Positions 45,245 through 58,705 of a stretch of 64,000 nt of DNA are shown piece after piece. The DNA comes from Morella rubra (taxonomy: Eukaryota; Streptophyta; Magnoliopsida; Fagales; Myricaceae). The position numbers and the translations under genes were made by a program. The DNA lies in the NCBI GenBank assembly GCA_003952965.2, contig CM025849.1, forward strand, positions 28,015,365 through 28,079,364, written 5' to 3'. How positions within the stretch are numbered: the stretch's first letter is position 1; the number at the start of each line of letters is the position of its first letter. Below the pieces are notes generated by a model that saw only the letters and a list, made by a program, of their open reading frames with translations, was not told where the DNA came from and ran no database searches.

Positions 45245-47011
45245 AAATCTTGATGAGGATGGCCAAAGAAGAAAATTGGAGGTGTCTTCTGAGCTGAATA
45301 TCTTGATTAACATGGAGGAAACTAGCTGGAGGCAGAAGTCTCGTGCTTTATGGCTTAAGGAGGGCAATCGGTGTACCCAATTTTTTCATCGTATGGCCAA
45401 TTCTAATCGCAGAAATAACGCGGTTGATTGCTTGGTGGTGGACGGGGAGTTATTGGAGGATCAAGATGGTATCTCTGAGGAGATTGTCAGCTATTACTCT
45501 TCCTTGTTTAAGGAGCCTTTCTCTTGGAGACCTCTTCTGGACGATTTGGCTTTTGATTCCATTTCCAGGGTTGAGGCGGATTGGCTCAAAAGGCCCTTTG
45601 ATGAGGAGGAAGTGTTCGGGGTGGTGATGAGTCTTAATGGGGACAAGGCACCGGGCCCGAATGGTTTTACCCTTGTTTTCTTCCAATCTTGTTGGGAGGT
45701 GATCAAAGGTGATGTCCTCTCTATGTTTAATGAGTTTGCGCAGCATGGAAAGTTTTTCAGAAGCCTTAATGCAACATTCATTGTGCTGATTCCAAAGAAA
45801 GTGGGTGCTATTGAATTGAAGGATTTTCGCCCAATTAGCCTTGTGGGTGGGGTTTACAAAATTCTGGCCAAGATGTTAGCGAATAGGTTGAAGGCGGTCT
45901 TGGGTGATATCATCTTGCCCTCCCAGAACGCGTTTGTGAAAGGTAGACAAATTTTGAATTCCGTTCTCATTGCGAATGAGAGCATTGACTCTAGGATGCG
46001 CTCCAACATCCCGGGTGTAATCTGCAAGTTTGATGTTCACAAAGCGTATGACCACGTGAATTGGAGATTCCTTTTATACCTCTTAAGGAGGTGTGGCTTT
46101 AGGGCTCGATGGTGCAGCTGGATCAAGTTCTGCATCTCCACTGTAAAATATTCGGTGGTTGTGAATGGATCTCCCGAAGGTTTTTTTGGTGGGTCTCGCC
46201 GGTTGCGTCAAGGTGATCCCCTTTCACCTTTGCTGTTCATTATTGTCATGGAAGCACTCGGTAGGATGATGAAGGTGTTGATTGGCAATGGTTCTATTGA
46301 AGGATTCGATGTTGGAGTTGGTAGTAGAGGTGGAGTGTGCATATCTCATTTATTATTTGTGGATGACACTCTCATTCTTTGTGGGGCTGATAAGGGTCAA
46401 TTTCGAAATCTTCGCTATCTTCTCCTTTGTTTTGAGGCGGGGTCGGGGTTGAAGATTAATCTCTGTAAGTCCGAAGCCATCCCTATTGGTAAAGTTGGCA
46501 ATGTGAATGCTTTGGCTTCTATTTTGGGCTGTCAGGCCCACCTATGGTGTCCTTTGTTTGGGAAGCCACCCATGGAAGAATCCTTACCACTGATAACTTG
46601 AGGCGAAGGGGTGTGAATGTGCTAGATTGGTGCTATCTTTGCAAATGTGATGGGGAGTCCATTGAGCACATTTTGCTGCACTGTTTGGTTGCTAGGGAGT
46701 TGTGGTCCTTAGTGCTCTCTATTATGGACTATGATTGGTTGATGCCTAGGAGCGTAGCTGAAGTTTTGTTGTGCTGGAAAATGAATTTTAAAAACTCTCG
46801 GGGCTTAGCTATTTAGAGAATGATCCCTACTTGTATTTGGTGGACTTTATGGAGTGAGAGAAATGGGAGATGTTTTGAGGGGGTGGCTATGTCCATGGAG
46901 GGCCTAGGGGGAAATTTTTTGCAGTACTTGTTTTTGTGGGTAAATACCATATTGGGTTCTCCCTTTTCGGAGTTTTTAGATTTCATTAGTTTTCTAGCAT
47001 GTTTGGTCTAA
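45245..47011 (+). pseudogene. LINE ORF2, reverse transcriptase and zf-RVT part
   Basis: Resumes in the same frame (DEDGQRRKLEVSS). Reverse transcriptase motifs in order: LKEGNRCTQFFH, KAPGPNGF, FRPISLVGGVYKI, QNAFVKGRQI, FDVHKAYDHVNW, RQGDPLSPLLF and the catalytic FVDD (usually FADD in plant LINEs). After LGCQ at about 46540 a deletion of some 200 codons joins the frame, shifted, to the zf-RVT domain (FVWEATHGRILTTDNL, then WCYLCKCDGESIEHILLHC). A TAG after LAI (46814-46816) breaks the tail. It is inactive. Confidence 0.93.
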
Positions 47012-47096
47012 AGGTCTCAGTATAGTCCTTTGTACTGTTTCTTCTATTCCTTTTTTCTTTCAATAAAATTGCCTTGCTTATAAAAAAAAAAAAAAA

Positions 47097-48108
47097 TTAC
47101 CATCTTTTGTTACTGTATCTGTATTGATTTCTTTTTACCTTTGACTGATCTTGTTGCTAGCTGCGGAATAGAAGTTGGTTTGGTGCATCTTGTTGGATTG
47201 TCATTTGGTTTGAATTAGTCATCCTTGGGGCTTCCTTACGGCTCAAACTCTCTCCAATGATTACAAAATATTGTGAGGATCTGCAACCTTATTACTCCGC
47301 CATTTCTGTATCTCCTTATCACTCCTTTGATTCTGCAATAATTTCTTGTGCCGAGCTGTGCTGCGTTAATACAGGCTTCAACTCAAGTATCGCCAGGATT
47401 TTACTTACATGCCAATATATGTTTATAATGATAATGCTCTTAAAAGATCTCTCCAGTCTCCCTCATCTTACTTATTAAGACGTCTCCCACCCTATAACAT
47501 GCAGAATAATAGAACCTTCAATCTCATTTCACCAAATATAACCCCATCCTACTTTGATAAACGTAACACACAACAGGGAATAATGTATAATTCCTAGACT
47601 CAGAAACATTTCAGGATTTGGTATTTTGCATGGGAGTAAACTCGGCTTAAACTGATTGCAGATTGTAGCCGCCTTCCATCTCAACCGAGCATTGGTTTCA
47701 TTGTCAACCGTTCATTTGTACATAACGGCTGATTTTGCCTTTTTACTTCTCAGTTCTCCCCAGTTGCTAATCCTTGTTTTCTTACCAACAATGAGGGAGA
47801 AGCAGAATGTACCAAAAATAACATTTACATCGACCACAACCTATAGCATATGTATATATCTGGTAGGAAGACAATGTTATTGAGTGTTATGATCGCTATG
47901 TACAACAACAGTAAGCATTGAAAGAATTACATAATGAGACCAAGAATTTGGAGGGGGAAAAAAAAGAATGAGGCCCAGTTGTTTTCTTTAATATTCAAAA
48001 TATGCTTGAACATGCAAAAAGGGGGGAAAACATGACAAAAAGCTAAGAACTAGTATAGCAATTACAAATAATATTGAATCGGAGCAAGCTTACCACTTGT
48101 ATGATGCT
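47097..48108. repeat. Tandem-block segment S, copy 4, right part; 3' flank of NEK
   Basis: Continues 35893 on the other side of the LINE. Matches 15855-16388, 22242-22288, 23065-23491 and 31166-31620. It probably includes the NEK 3' UTR next to 48109. Confidence 0.85.
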
Positions 48109-51100
48109 TCACGAACTCCGTGCAATGTCTTCAATCATCATTCCTTTAAGACTCTTTGCTAGCCAAATGGCTGTCTCCCTTGGGGAGACCTTGTCTTTGC
48201 CAAAAGGCTTCAAGACAACTGAAAGCTCATCCAGCCTATTTTGCTGGAGCAACTCTGCAGACAATTCCAGTAGCCCTTCTAGTGCATCTGCCCTCTGCCT
48301 AAAGGATTTTACATCCAAAATTTCTTTTGCTGGTGTTTCCTCTTCGGTCACTGGAGAATTGGGCTTTGTTGGCTCCAAGGGATCAGATTTTGGAACTGTA
48401 GGGTCAGGATCTCTAGCATCCACTTCCCTAGGACCAGATTGATCAGAAACATTCGATCTTAAACTCAATGTGTCAGAATCAAGTGAGGATTTTAGACTTG
48501 CAGAAGCACTCATATTTTTTGTTTCTATCTCATCTCTTACTGCATTTATCAGATTACCAACATCCACATTCTGAACACCCATCTCTACAGTTTCTAGCAC
48601 TGGTTGTTCACTTGCAACGCGGAAACTACTATGCCGAATGACATGTATGACATCATCAAAGGCTGGGGGAAAATGGGTTGCACCTGGCTTTTCAATTGTT
48701 GGACTCGGAAAAATGGTTCCTTTATCCGGCTGCAAACTCTTTTGGCTTGACGCAATTGAAGGGATAGTATCTGCAACTGATGATAGAAGTTCCCTCACAG
48801 TGAACTTGTCATCACCACTGGATGCAGTTGAAAGGTTTGATTGGATCACAGTGTCAGGCCTACTACTTGGCCTGCTTACAGGGGAATCACCTTTGCAAAT
48901 GAATAACTCTTCAGAGCTGGGGACTGGGAGTTCTTGAAACACGCTTGAACTCACTTCCTCATTAACAGCAATCGAATTCTGAAGATCCAGGATCACCTCG
49001 GAGGATCGATCTGAGAATGTTAAAGGTTCAGTATCACATCCATGTTTTGCCCCAGCCATATTTTCAGGCCTCTCAGAATGCAGCTGGGTAGCAGGTGAGC
49101 TGGTAGGTTTATGTGATTCTATACATGCAGTATGAGTTACACTCTCATGATCAGGAAGCATCTGTTCCTTCATGTCAATTAAAGGTGTAGTAGCATCATC
49201 ACAAAGCTCAAATCCTTGAAGTGACACTGAAGAAGCGACAGAATTGCTACCATCTGTTGGCATTCCTTCTGAACCTCTTTCTTGAGCCTTCTGAGGCTCT
49301 TTTATGACCTTCTGGGAAACATGTGTTAGGCAACTGTGAGGTACCTGAGGAGTCTTTTCAGCTTCATGGTGCGGATCGCTTGGACCAAGCTTGGCAGTAC
49401 TGCTCACTGCATTTGGGACCTCAATCCCCACTTGTTTCAGCCGTCCTGGAAATGATGGTCGTCTGACCAAATTAGGCGGAGTTCTTTGCCTTTGCTTAGC
49501 AGAAGGTCCATCTTCAACAGCTTGTTTTACAGGACCAGATGGAGCAGTCACATCATGTCTCGGTTTTGTTTTAGGTGAGAACTCTATTAAAGGCAACTAC
49601 AGAGATAAACCAACATCTATGGTCAGCTCATATACATAATGAAACTAGACAAGATCATATGTACCGCAATTCTACCTGATGCTTTATGGGATGTGATCCC
49701 AGAATCCGTTTCACAGAATCAGAGGATGCCTTTGCTGGTGATACAGTATGTATTTCTGGGTGAGACTTAAAACCAGGAGCAACCACACTAGGTTTAGGCA
49801 CTTTAGGCATTGCTTCTGTGTTTGTCCTTTGGGACAATGCACCTGCAGCCTTTGTTCGATTCCCTCTCATTGGGGAGCTGTTTTCTCTAACTTTGCCTTC
49901 TTTTAAAGCCATCATTATATTCTTAATCATTTTTGGCTGCTGCCTCAATTCAGTACTGCTTACATGTTCATGATGTACAGGTTTCATCAGCTCTTGCTCA
50001 TCCAGTTTGACTGAATGCATGTCGAGGTGATTTTCTTCTTCAGTAATTAGAAGCTTGTCAGAGCCATCTTCATCATCGGTAGAAGCCAAATGAGTGCCTT
50101 TAATATTGCAGTTTGAGACTGTCACTGGAATGTTCTTTTCAATTGAAAACAAACTATCTTTGTCACTACTAGAACTAGTACTGTTTTGGCTTTCAGCCAT
50201 ATTTCTCCGAGAATTACGAGCGGCAGCAATAGGCTTCTCCGGAGAACACCCAGTTGGATTGAAAGATGGACGATATTGATCTACATAGGGTTGTAAATAT
50301 GGGTGCTTCAGAACCTCAGATGCCTGACCAAGTTTGAAATCCAGAATGTTAGGATGAGTACTGCTGGAAGAATATTTTAAATTGGACGCGTGAAATTGAT
50401 AAAGATGCTTACACTTGGCCGATGCTCAGGGTTTTTCCTCAGCATGCCCTTGATAAGTGTTTTCCTGTGGGTACAATGTAGGGCAAGTTTATCACTCTTT
50501 CCAGCATGCAATATTTAAGTATATAGAATGAAGTTTATGTAGTTGCCTGCCTATGCAGAAAAAAATGAGGAATGTGAAGTTGAGTTGATAAGACAAGAAG
50601 GAATTCACGGGTTGGTCTCGAAAATGCCCTTGAAAATTCTTATTTTTTGACCTAATAACATAGAAATTCTAAAAAATAATGGCTTCTGGTACCAATTTAT
50701 TGGGCCCTGATAATTCATTGTTCATTTTAGGATTCTGGCGTTAGATGTCATCCTTTTCTCACTCTTCTTTTTTCGGTTTGGTTTTTGGGGGGGATGGGTG
50801 GTGAGAAAAAAAAGTTCACTGAGCAGATGAGAAGAATACTAGAAATAGGAAATAATTCTCTCCCTAGATCAATTATTAAGTCGTGCACACATTACTTGAA
50901 CAACTATTAGACGGGCCTCAAAATCAAGAAATTATTATCAGTTTTGCGAAGTTGCCATCAAAATTCCTTGAGGAATTACATTAAGAAGGCTCAAATGAGA
51001 TCCAACTACTCTAAACTGAACCACATAAATTTTCAACAATTAGTCAGTGGAAAGCTGTATGTGATGTTTAGCTATGTTCCAAAGCCCATATATTGCAGAA

Positions 51101-54100
51101 TATCAACCTTTATGAGACAAGCAACAAAACAGAGCTAAAATAGTGACTGCGACATGCATAGTGAACTCTTGCACCCAATCTCAACTAGTTGTTTTAACCA
51201 GAGAAGGCAAAAATCACCAAGGTACTTTTAAAAGGCACAGAGTGACATCAGGAAAACTGAGCACAGTTTCTTTCCCTCATGACAATTGTAAATGGCAACA
51301 TTACATGCATAACATTTACATTGAACTTATACAATATGTATATCTCAATTGTAGTGCCTCTACTGAAGTGGACTGAAGGAACAGAGCTGCAAAGCAACTG
51401 CCCAGTCACTAACCAATTAAAGATGCAACCTAACCCCCTACAAGAGCCACTAGGCTCCAGTGTAGCACATATAGATGCAGCCAGGCTCAGCATTAGCCTA
51501 ATCAATGCACAGGTCCTCAGAAAGCATTCCAGCACTCACGTAACACCCAGTGATGCAGTAAACCTTCAACTCCAAGTATAATAAGCTAAACAACAGGAGA
51601 TTGAAGCTTACAAGGATGGGGAATAGCAGGAAGGCAAAGGGCCAATAGAGGAACGATTAATCTTGCTAATTAATCCTGCCATATCCTGAAATCAGATGTA
51701 TAATGCTACAATCAAACATCTAATAAAAACAAGCATATTGAGGTGAAAGTGCTGACACTCAAGACTGCTAGTGATATCATAACCATAACTATTAACAGAA
51801 AGCCTTCAAAAGAGGGAGAAGTATATAAGTTTGGATATTGCACAATTAAGCACTTCATAATCTATAAGCATTAAATAGATCCACGAGTTCAAAACAGACA
51901 ATAACCTAAAGCATTGCTTGCTCAAAAGTATAAATATTCAGAAAAAGAGAGGCCAGTGGTGTTGGGAACAAATGGAATGTCCTTCCTCCCAAAACTAAGG
52001 GGTGGAGGTTTCAATCCCCATAAGTGCGTTGTGTCTGCTTATAAAGAAAGAATATCTGTATTGTGTATGCATATACCACACTGTGAACCTGTATACATGC
52101 AGAGAGCAATGGCTTGATAAAACACAGATTGGCAAGACCCTAGGATATATGCATCTCCCAGTAAACAACAGATCAGATGGTTGCAAACTTCTTCATTCAG
52201 TAAAAGCTTTCAACATCCCATTTAAGGAGAATGTCAGGCAAAAGCTGCAAATAGGTGGCCACAGTTAGTCTGAAAGTTGAGAATCTTACTTACCAATCCA
52301 TCATTCTGGAGAAACATGTTTTCACGACTTTCTGTTGTATTTCAGAAAGAAGCACAATCTACCAAGAGAGAAAACGAAATAAAAAGTAATGATGGGGCTC
52401 AATCTTCTTCAGGACATTGTGTTGTACTGCCGAATGGAGCACAATTTACCAACCAAGAAAACAAAATACGCAGGAATGAGAAGCTCATTTTCTTTTCAAA
52501 AAGAAATTTCAGTTCAACTAGGATTGGTGAGGCAAGTATATACCACATGATATCGTTATGTTCAGTATCATAAATCCATCAACTAAATTTTAGTTAAATC
52601 TCTGGACCAAAAATAGCATCCCAATAAAATATGGCAAAATACATGAAGGACTTACAAAAGCTTTGAAAGCAGGACGATAAGCAGCCATCTCATACATGCA
52701 GCACCCTGGTCAACAAAAAACTATTTAAGCCAAAGAACTTAAACTGTTGGGAAAATGTAGATTTTTTTATTTGAATTATATTATCTAACACGCCCCAGCA
52801 CTTGTGAGCTGGACTTCCCCTTAATAGTTAGATCCTACACATGGATATTTTAATTCAAATGAGGGAAAAATGTGGAGTCAGAGTTCAAACTCAGGCTATC
52901 TGCTCTAATACCATTTGAAATCATCATCTATCCCAAAAGATTAAACTGTTAGAAAGAGGTAGATCTTGTCATTTAAATTATAAACTAAACAAATACCTAG
53001 AGACCAAATATCAGATTTAAAGCCATAGGGAATATCTGCAAGGAGTTCAGGACACATATAATTGGGAGTTCCAACCACCTGCATATGAAGGAAGAGAAAA
53101 CATCAAAACCACAGTGAAAATAGAAACAGCTAAAAAAAAAAACACAGTCTACTTTCCTCCTATTATTATTATATTGTAGTTACAGAGAAGAAGATTTAGA
53201 AATGCCATCATCTACGAGGTAAAACAAATTTATGAAAGCATTAACAAAGTGCTTATTGGAAGTATACAAATGGGGACCTATGAATGAGCGTTGAAGGGGA
53301 GAAGCTATGGTTACTATGAGCAAATTTTCTGACGTTCTTTCCATTGTTCTTTCCAATTGTTTCAACACAGGTATTAACTTCACAAATTAGTTGGTTTCCA
53401 ACCATGACACAAAAAAAAAACAAATGGATTGATATAATGTCACTTTGACATTTATCAACCTCGAAAGCTGTCTAGTCTTTTCCTAAATGTCAGCACTTTA
53501 AGTTATGAAACTTTATTGGAACTGTAATTCGGTGGAGGGCAAAATTAAGTGCTTCATGGATACAAGGATATCTTGTTATCAGGCTAATTATAGTCTACTA
53601 AATGCAGCAATATTTATCTTTACAAATAATAAAGGGTTAAGTGGTTCCCAAGAAAAAAAAAAAGGCAATAATTTTTGTCTAAAGTGTATGCTCTTTGTTC
53701 TTCATGGTATCAGAGTCAAATATAGAGACTGAGTTGCCAATCCAATCTTTTTCATAACAAACAAAAGAACTTCCATATGAAGTACATACAGAAGAGGCCA
53801 AGTCATCTGCCTTCAGAGTCTTAGCAAGTCCAAAATCACCTATATAAAACCAGCCAAGAACAAGGAAAATTAGTATAATTATGACAAAAGTACATTGTAA
53901 ATCAGTGCAAAACAAATTACTACCCAAATAACAACATAGATTAACTAACCAAGGCGAACGTCCTGATCTTTGGTTAGAAAGATATTGGAACACTGGTGAG
54001 AGAGCAGAAAACAAGTTAGATATGAAACCTTGACAGTCAATGAAGAAAAACTACATGTTTGTGACAGGAACGACTAGTTTGTATGCATACTTTTAAATCA

Positions 54101-54985
54101 CGGTGTAGAACGAAATTCGAATGTAGATATTCCACTGCCAGTAGGAGTTGTGTGAACCACTTGCAGATTTTCTGAACCATGTTCATGGTTATCAGCATAA
54201 TCAAACCCCAAATTGAAAAGCCATATAAAAATCCACAAGATAGAACAAAGGATTACCTCCTCTGGAAAATAAACCCCATTCGACTTCTTCATCAGTTCCG
54301 CCCTGTTAATAAACATTGGAAATCCTTATCTCCATGATCTCCATGATTTTGAATCAAAATTTTCAATTTCAAGTTTGTAATTATCGCAAGAAAAACTCAC
54401 ATGTCTCCACCTTCACAATATCCAGTGACAATGCAAACATAGCAACCCTACATTTACAAACACAGGGTATGTCTAATTCAGGACTAAAATGGCAAGATGC
54501 ATAACAAGCTGAGCACACAGTGAAGAGCATTCAGTCCGTGTCTACCCAAAAAAAGGCCCTCACCTTCTCGACCCACGCCTCCTTAAACTCCACTATGTAA
54601 GGATGTTGAATTCGCGCAATAAGAGCCATCTACGACACGAAATTTATCGAGATCATGGAAAAAGAAGAAATTATCTACGCCAAGCTCCTAATGTATAATA
54701 CACACCAACAAGAAAGAAAGAATTGTAGTACCTCTTGATGAGCAGATCTTCTGCACGTTCTGTCTGTCTGGCTAGCCGGATCTTCTTCAAGACGTACCTG
54801 AAAGACATTCAAAAACTCCATTACTCTAGTGAAGTGTATTATTACACACATGTCTACATAGAACACTTAGAGAGGGACTGAGTGAGAGAGATGCATTACT
54901 TCTTCTTCTCGGCCCTGTGATGCACGAGAATGGCGGCTCCAAAAGCACCACGGCCGATCTGCTCCATGATCTCGTACTGATCCAT
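48109..54985 (-). CDS. NEK6: NIMA-related Ser/Thr protein kinase (NEK6-like), 14 exons, one-base deletion in exon 2
   Basis: Exons (minus strand): 54985-54900, 54797-54732, 54629-54564, 54447-54401, 54302-54257, 54171-54091, 53992-53950, 53839-53790, 53078-52997, 52705-52656, 51685-51612, 50464-50413, 50323-49676, 49596-48109. All borders are GT..AG with matching phases. Kinase motifs: IGRGAFG, lysine in [29 protein letters not shown]. The long C-terminal half ends in the plant-specific [34 protein letters not shown] block. The length would be about 959 residues, like Arabidopsis NEK6, which acts on microtubules to control cell expansion and epidermal cell shape. Exon 2 is 66 bp but its phases need 67: one T is missing before TGCAGAAGA, shifting the frame from CRRSAHQE to a wrong one. 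This is either a sequencing or assembly error or a true loss-of-function allele. Confidence 0.92.
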
Positions 54986-55860
54986 GCTGATCGAGAATCA
55001 ATTCCTCGAATGCACCCCGAAAGTCAGTTAAAAAGGAGAAAGCAAAAAAAAAGGCGATCCAAAATTGGCCCAACCAATGTGCATACCTCACTACTACGTC
55101 TTTTGGAGTTGAGTTAGACACCTTTCTAATCGTTTAGTTTGTGGTCCAAGTTTCACGTGTTGGCTTGGAATTCCACACGTTGTTGGAAGTCCCACATTGC
55201 TAGAGAAACTAGTCAATGTGCACCCTCACTATTGGAGTTGAGTTAGACCACCTTACACATATTGTGGTAGAGCTTTCAAACCATTTTCCTAGCAAACAGC
55301 ACCAAAATGATTCACTATTTGGAGGTCCAACGACGATTGCTACTCATTCCGAAAATCGAATGGCCGGATTTGCCGAAGCCACCAACAATGGCCTCTCCGA
55401 ACTTCTCAGGCCAAATGCTCGGATTCTGCCATTTAACTAATCTTCTACTTGAACTGAATAATATCCTGAATCTTGATTTGCTCCATTTTTATAAACTTGG
55501 CGAACAGAGACCTGTTTGTTGATTCGAATCTTTTCACCTTCTATATATCTATCCATCTCACTATCTCAGTGCTTCAATGTGGCCTTGCTGTTCACTCTAC
55601 TCTGCCTTTCTCTACAGCTAAAATAAGAAACTATAATACGATTTCTTTTCTTTCTTTTCTTTGCTTTTTTTTTTTTTAATTCTCGAAATTAGAAGTGAGA
55701 GAGACAGAAAGAGAGAGAGGTGTTTATTTAACTGGGGAGAGTGGTTAGCGGTTAAGCTGTATTAACTATCCTTCGTTCGCTTCGGAGAGAGGAAAGAGGT
55801 CTACTTGGGGTCTGCGTTGGCTCCGCGCCGACAGTCCCAGCTGGCAGCTGGTCTACTAAT
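54986..55860 (-). promoter_or_regulatory. Upstream region of NEK6-like gene
   Basis: Read on the minus strand, a (CT)n-type leader lies at about 55690-55720 (CTCTCTCTCTTTCTGTCTC), a common feature of plant 5' leaders, and TTTAAATAA-like words lie further upstream. The 55140-55260 stretch (CACGTGTTGGCTTGGAA, CCCACATTGCTAGAGAAAC) is a short dispersed repeat type. No gene is seen on the + strand. Confidence 0.4.
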
Positions 55861-57567
55861 TTGTAAATACTGTCTTTTTCTCCCTATTTTCCCTTTTTCT
55901 TTTTCTTTTTGTTTTTTTTTTTTTCTTTTTTCTTGGAAGGGTCGACTAATAAAATTATATTATTTAAAAATAATAATAATATCTAAAATTGTTTACAGCA
56001 CCAATTTTGTACAACATCTATAAAATATAAGTATTCTTAAAAGTATCTTGCATAAGATTATTGCTGATCAATTTCTCTCATTAATCTACCAAAATATATA
56101 AAAAAAATTAATCACTAAGTAAGATATTTATAGATAATTTTTTACCAATTAATGAAACATAATACAAGTATAAAATAATTGGTTAACTATAAGCATAATA
56201 TAGGACAAAAATCTAAATATACAAAAGTGAGAAGCTGGTTAAATAATAGAAGAAAAAAAAGTTGAAAGTACATATTGTAAGAGGATTTTTATTTGATTTA
56301 AAAAAATTATTGCTGCTTTTTTTAACAAATAATGTAAAAATACAAAAAAGGAAACATTTTTAATTTTTTTTTCTCTAGACAAGTAAATGTCATCTTGGTT
56401 TTATTTAAATAATAAATATTATATATAAAGGGAAAAGTTTCTATTTTTTCTGTGTAATTAAATGCCACTGTCTATAATTATCCACAACCTTCATTTATTT
56501 GTGGACAATTTTATTTTGCTTTTTTTTTCTTTAGGCTATAGATCTTCAAAAGGCTTAAGATTTAGACGGTGGGGATAAAAAATTTATTAAAATTTGCAAT
56601 TATTTTAAGAGGGGGGAGCCGGGGAGGTGGCCCCCGCCTTGCTCCGCCATTGATCACATGGAAGGCCTGACTTATGGCTTCCAAGTTGGGCAAATGCCGA
56701 AAAAAAAAAAAGTGATTAAGCTTTCAAGTCCTCTGAGTCGAACAAGTCTCTAGAAAACAGAGCTTACTTAAAGGTTTGCACAAATAACATTTTTACACTT
56801 TTATAATCGCTGCATATTTTATAGTTTTATAGATTTATACTTTACACTTCAGATTTAAGATTTTACTTTTAATGTATAAATTGCAAAATTTATAAAAAAT
56901 TATTTTTGCCTGAAGCTTATTAGTAAAATGTAAAACAAACTGATTCAATTTTTTGATAAGCTCGAAAAGTTTTAATTAGAGAGAGGCCAAATATAGAGAA
57001 AAGAAATTATTATCCTATTGTGCAGAGTGATTTTTTTTTTTTTTTTTGCAATTTGTTATTAGAACCATTTTCTCTTTGTTTATATTTTTGGAATACATAT
57101 ATTTTGTACCTTTCAACTATGAAAGTCTCGACACTTTGTATATAAACTATTATTTCTTTCACACACACTAATTGTTAATTTCAAACAAGTCGTAGCCTAG
57201 ATTAAAATTTTTCCTTCAATTTGAATAGAAAATATAACTTTTTATGTTTGAAATGATAATTTTATTCCTGGTGATATTTATATAAATATAACATTGTTGT
57301 TTCAAAGTTTAAAAAATTAATACCTATTCAAATTGATTGAAAATTTTAACATAAGATAAAAAAAAAATATCCGAAATCAATGTTAGTAAGTATAGTGTAC
57401 CAAAAATAATTAATTTGGGATACAAATTATAATCCTGCACTTAAAAAGTGTCATGTATATTGTATTGATCTGTTTATTTTATTTTAGCTTATTTTAGGTA
57501 CCGATGCCTACAATAAATAAACAAACAAGTGAAAAGGCAATATCTTCTTGTGAAAAAAGAAAGAATA
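55861..57567. other. AT-rich intergenic DNA
   Basis: No gene. CTTGCTCCGCCATTG at about 56637 resembles one end of a hAT-like element, without a visible partner. The remainder is A/T-rich. Confidence 0.5.
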
Positions 57568-57783
57568 AATACAAAATTAATCCTCGTATATATACAAAAA
57601 TAGAATTAGTCTCCGTGATAACAAAAGTATAAAGTTAATCTCTCTAATAGTAGAAAAGTATAAAATCAATCCTAATGAAAGGATCAACGGCAAATGAAAG
57701 TAAGATTAAGGGACTAATTTTATATTTTTATTATCACAAGAACTGATTCGATTTCATGTATACACCATTGATTTTGCATCTAG
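57568..57783. repeat. Foldback MITE-like element
   Basis: Left arm TAGTCTCCGTGATAACAAAA and right arm CTTGTGATAATAAAAA (inverted) pair over about 70 bp on each side of a 70-bp loop. No clear target duplication; superfamily not assigned. Confidence 0.6.
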
Positions 57784-58434
57784 TAAAAAATAAAAACAAA
57801 AAAAGCAATATCTCCTTGCCGTTAACACGAAGAAATAGCATACATTTGACCAACAAGAGAGAAAAAGATCACACGGTTGTTGAAAATTAATAGGCTTAAT
57901 TAGTGTCCTATAAGCTAATGCATATTAATAGGCTTAATAGCTAATACGGGTGCATTAAAGCAGCCAGGTGTCAGTGACCTCAGAACCATGTGCTCCGCGC
58001 ACCACTTGGCCCCGGATTTTAACGTGCGCCAGGTAGGCGCTGCTAGATCACAGTACCGGAATTTCTCAGTTTCTCAATGATGCCACGCGATAAATGCCAT
58101 TTTGCCTTTTTTAAAGTTTTCTTTTGCAACAATGCCACGCTGGCACTCCCCCACCTGATTAGAGCTTAGCTAGCAGTAGCTTCCCTCGTTCCGGCGCTGC
58201 TGGACTAACTTGCGCACTACGCACATGCAGTGCTGGAAAACGACGCAGACATCTGGAGAAAGCGATGTAACAATCCAGTCTTGTTGCATAGTCCATTAAA
58301 CTTTTGCGTGTTCCACGGACAATAATTCTTCCTATTTACCACTTTACAACGACCATGTCATGACATTATTAATAATACCCGATATTTAATAATTTAAGCC
58401 CCTAAACTAATCAATCAAATTGCACTCTTAAATT
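57784..58434. other. Intergenic DNA
   Basis: Higher-GC patch at about 57950-58260 (ACCTCAGAACCATGTGCTCC, GGCGCTGCTAG). No open frame or family motif. Confidence 0.4.
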
Positions 58435-58705
58435 TTTAACTCAAACTATCAATGAGATGTCATTTATCGGTTTAAATTTTCAATTTCACAGTACGCTTCA
58501 AAATTTTTACAATTTATCAATTTCGTCATATATCCATCTACCTCCAATTAGTTGGTCTATTAGGATATTTCTCTTAGGAATATTTTCTTCTGAATTTATT
58601 TCTTTCATCTTTAGGAAAATCGATAAATTGTGAAAAGTTAGGAATGTTAAGGGCCAAAATTGAAAGTTAAGATCGATAAATAACATTTTGAGTAGTACTT
58701 CATGG
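58435..58705. repeat. Foldback MITE-like element
   Basis: ATTTATCGGTTTAAATTTTC on the left pairs with the inverse of GAAAGTTAAGATCGATAAAT on the right. Arms are about 80 bp with moderate divergence. Confidence 0.6.

Larger units (their letters stand above)
35911..47096 (+). mobile_element. L1-type plant LINE, interrupted by an LTR element
   Basis: Non-LTR retrotransposon on the + strand with ORF1 relic, endonuclease, reverse transcriptase and zf-RVT domains in normal order, AATAAA at about 47061 and a 15-A tail (47082-47096). The 3' junction with segment S at 47097 is exact. The 5' end is uncertain by about 20 bp. TTTACCTCTTCTTC before the element resembles TTACCATCTTTTG after the tail and may be a decayed target duplication. 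38836-45244 is a later insertion, so the LINE itself is about 4.8 kb. Confidence 0.88.
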
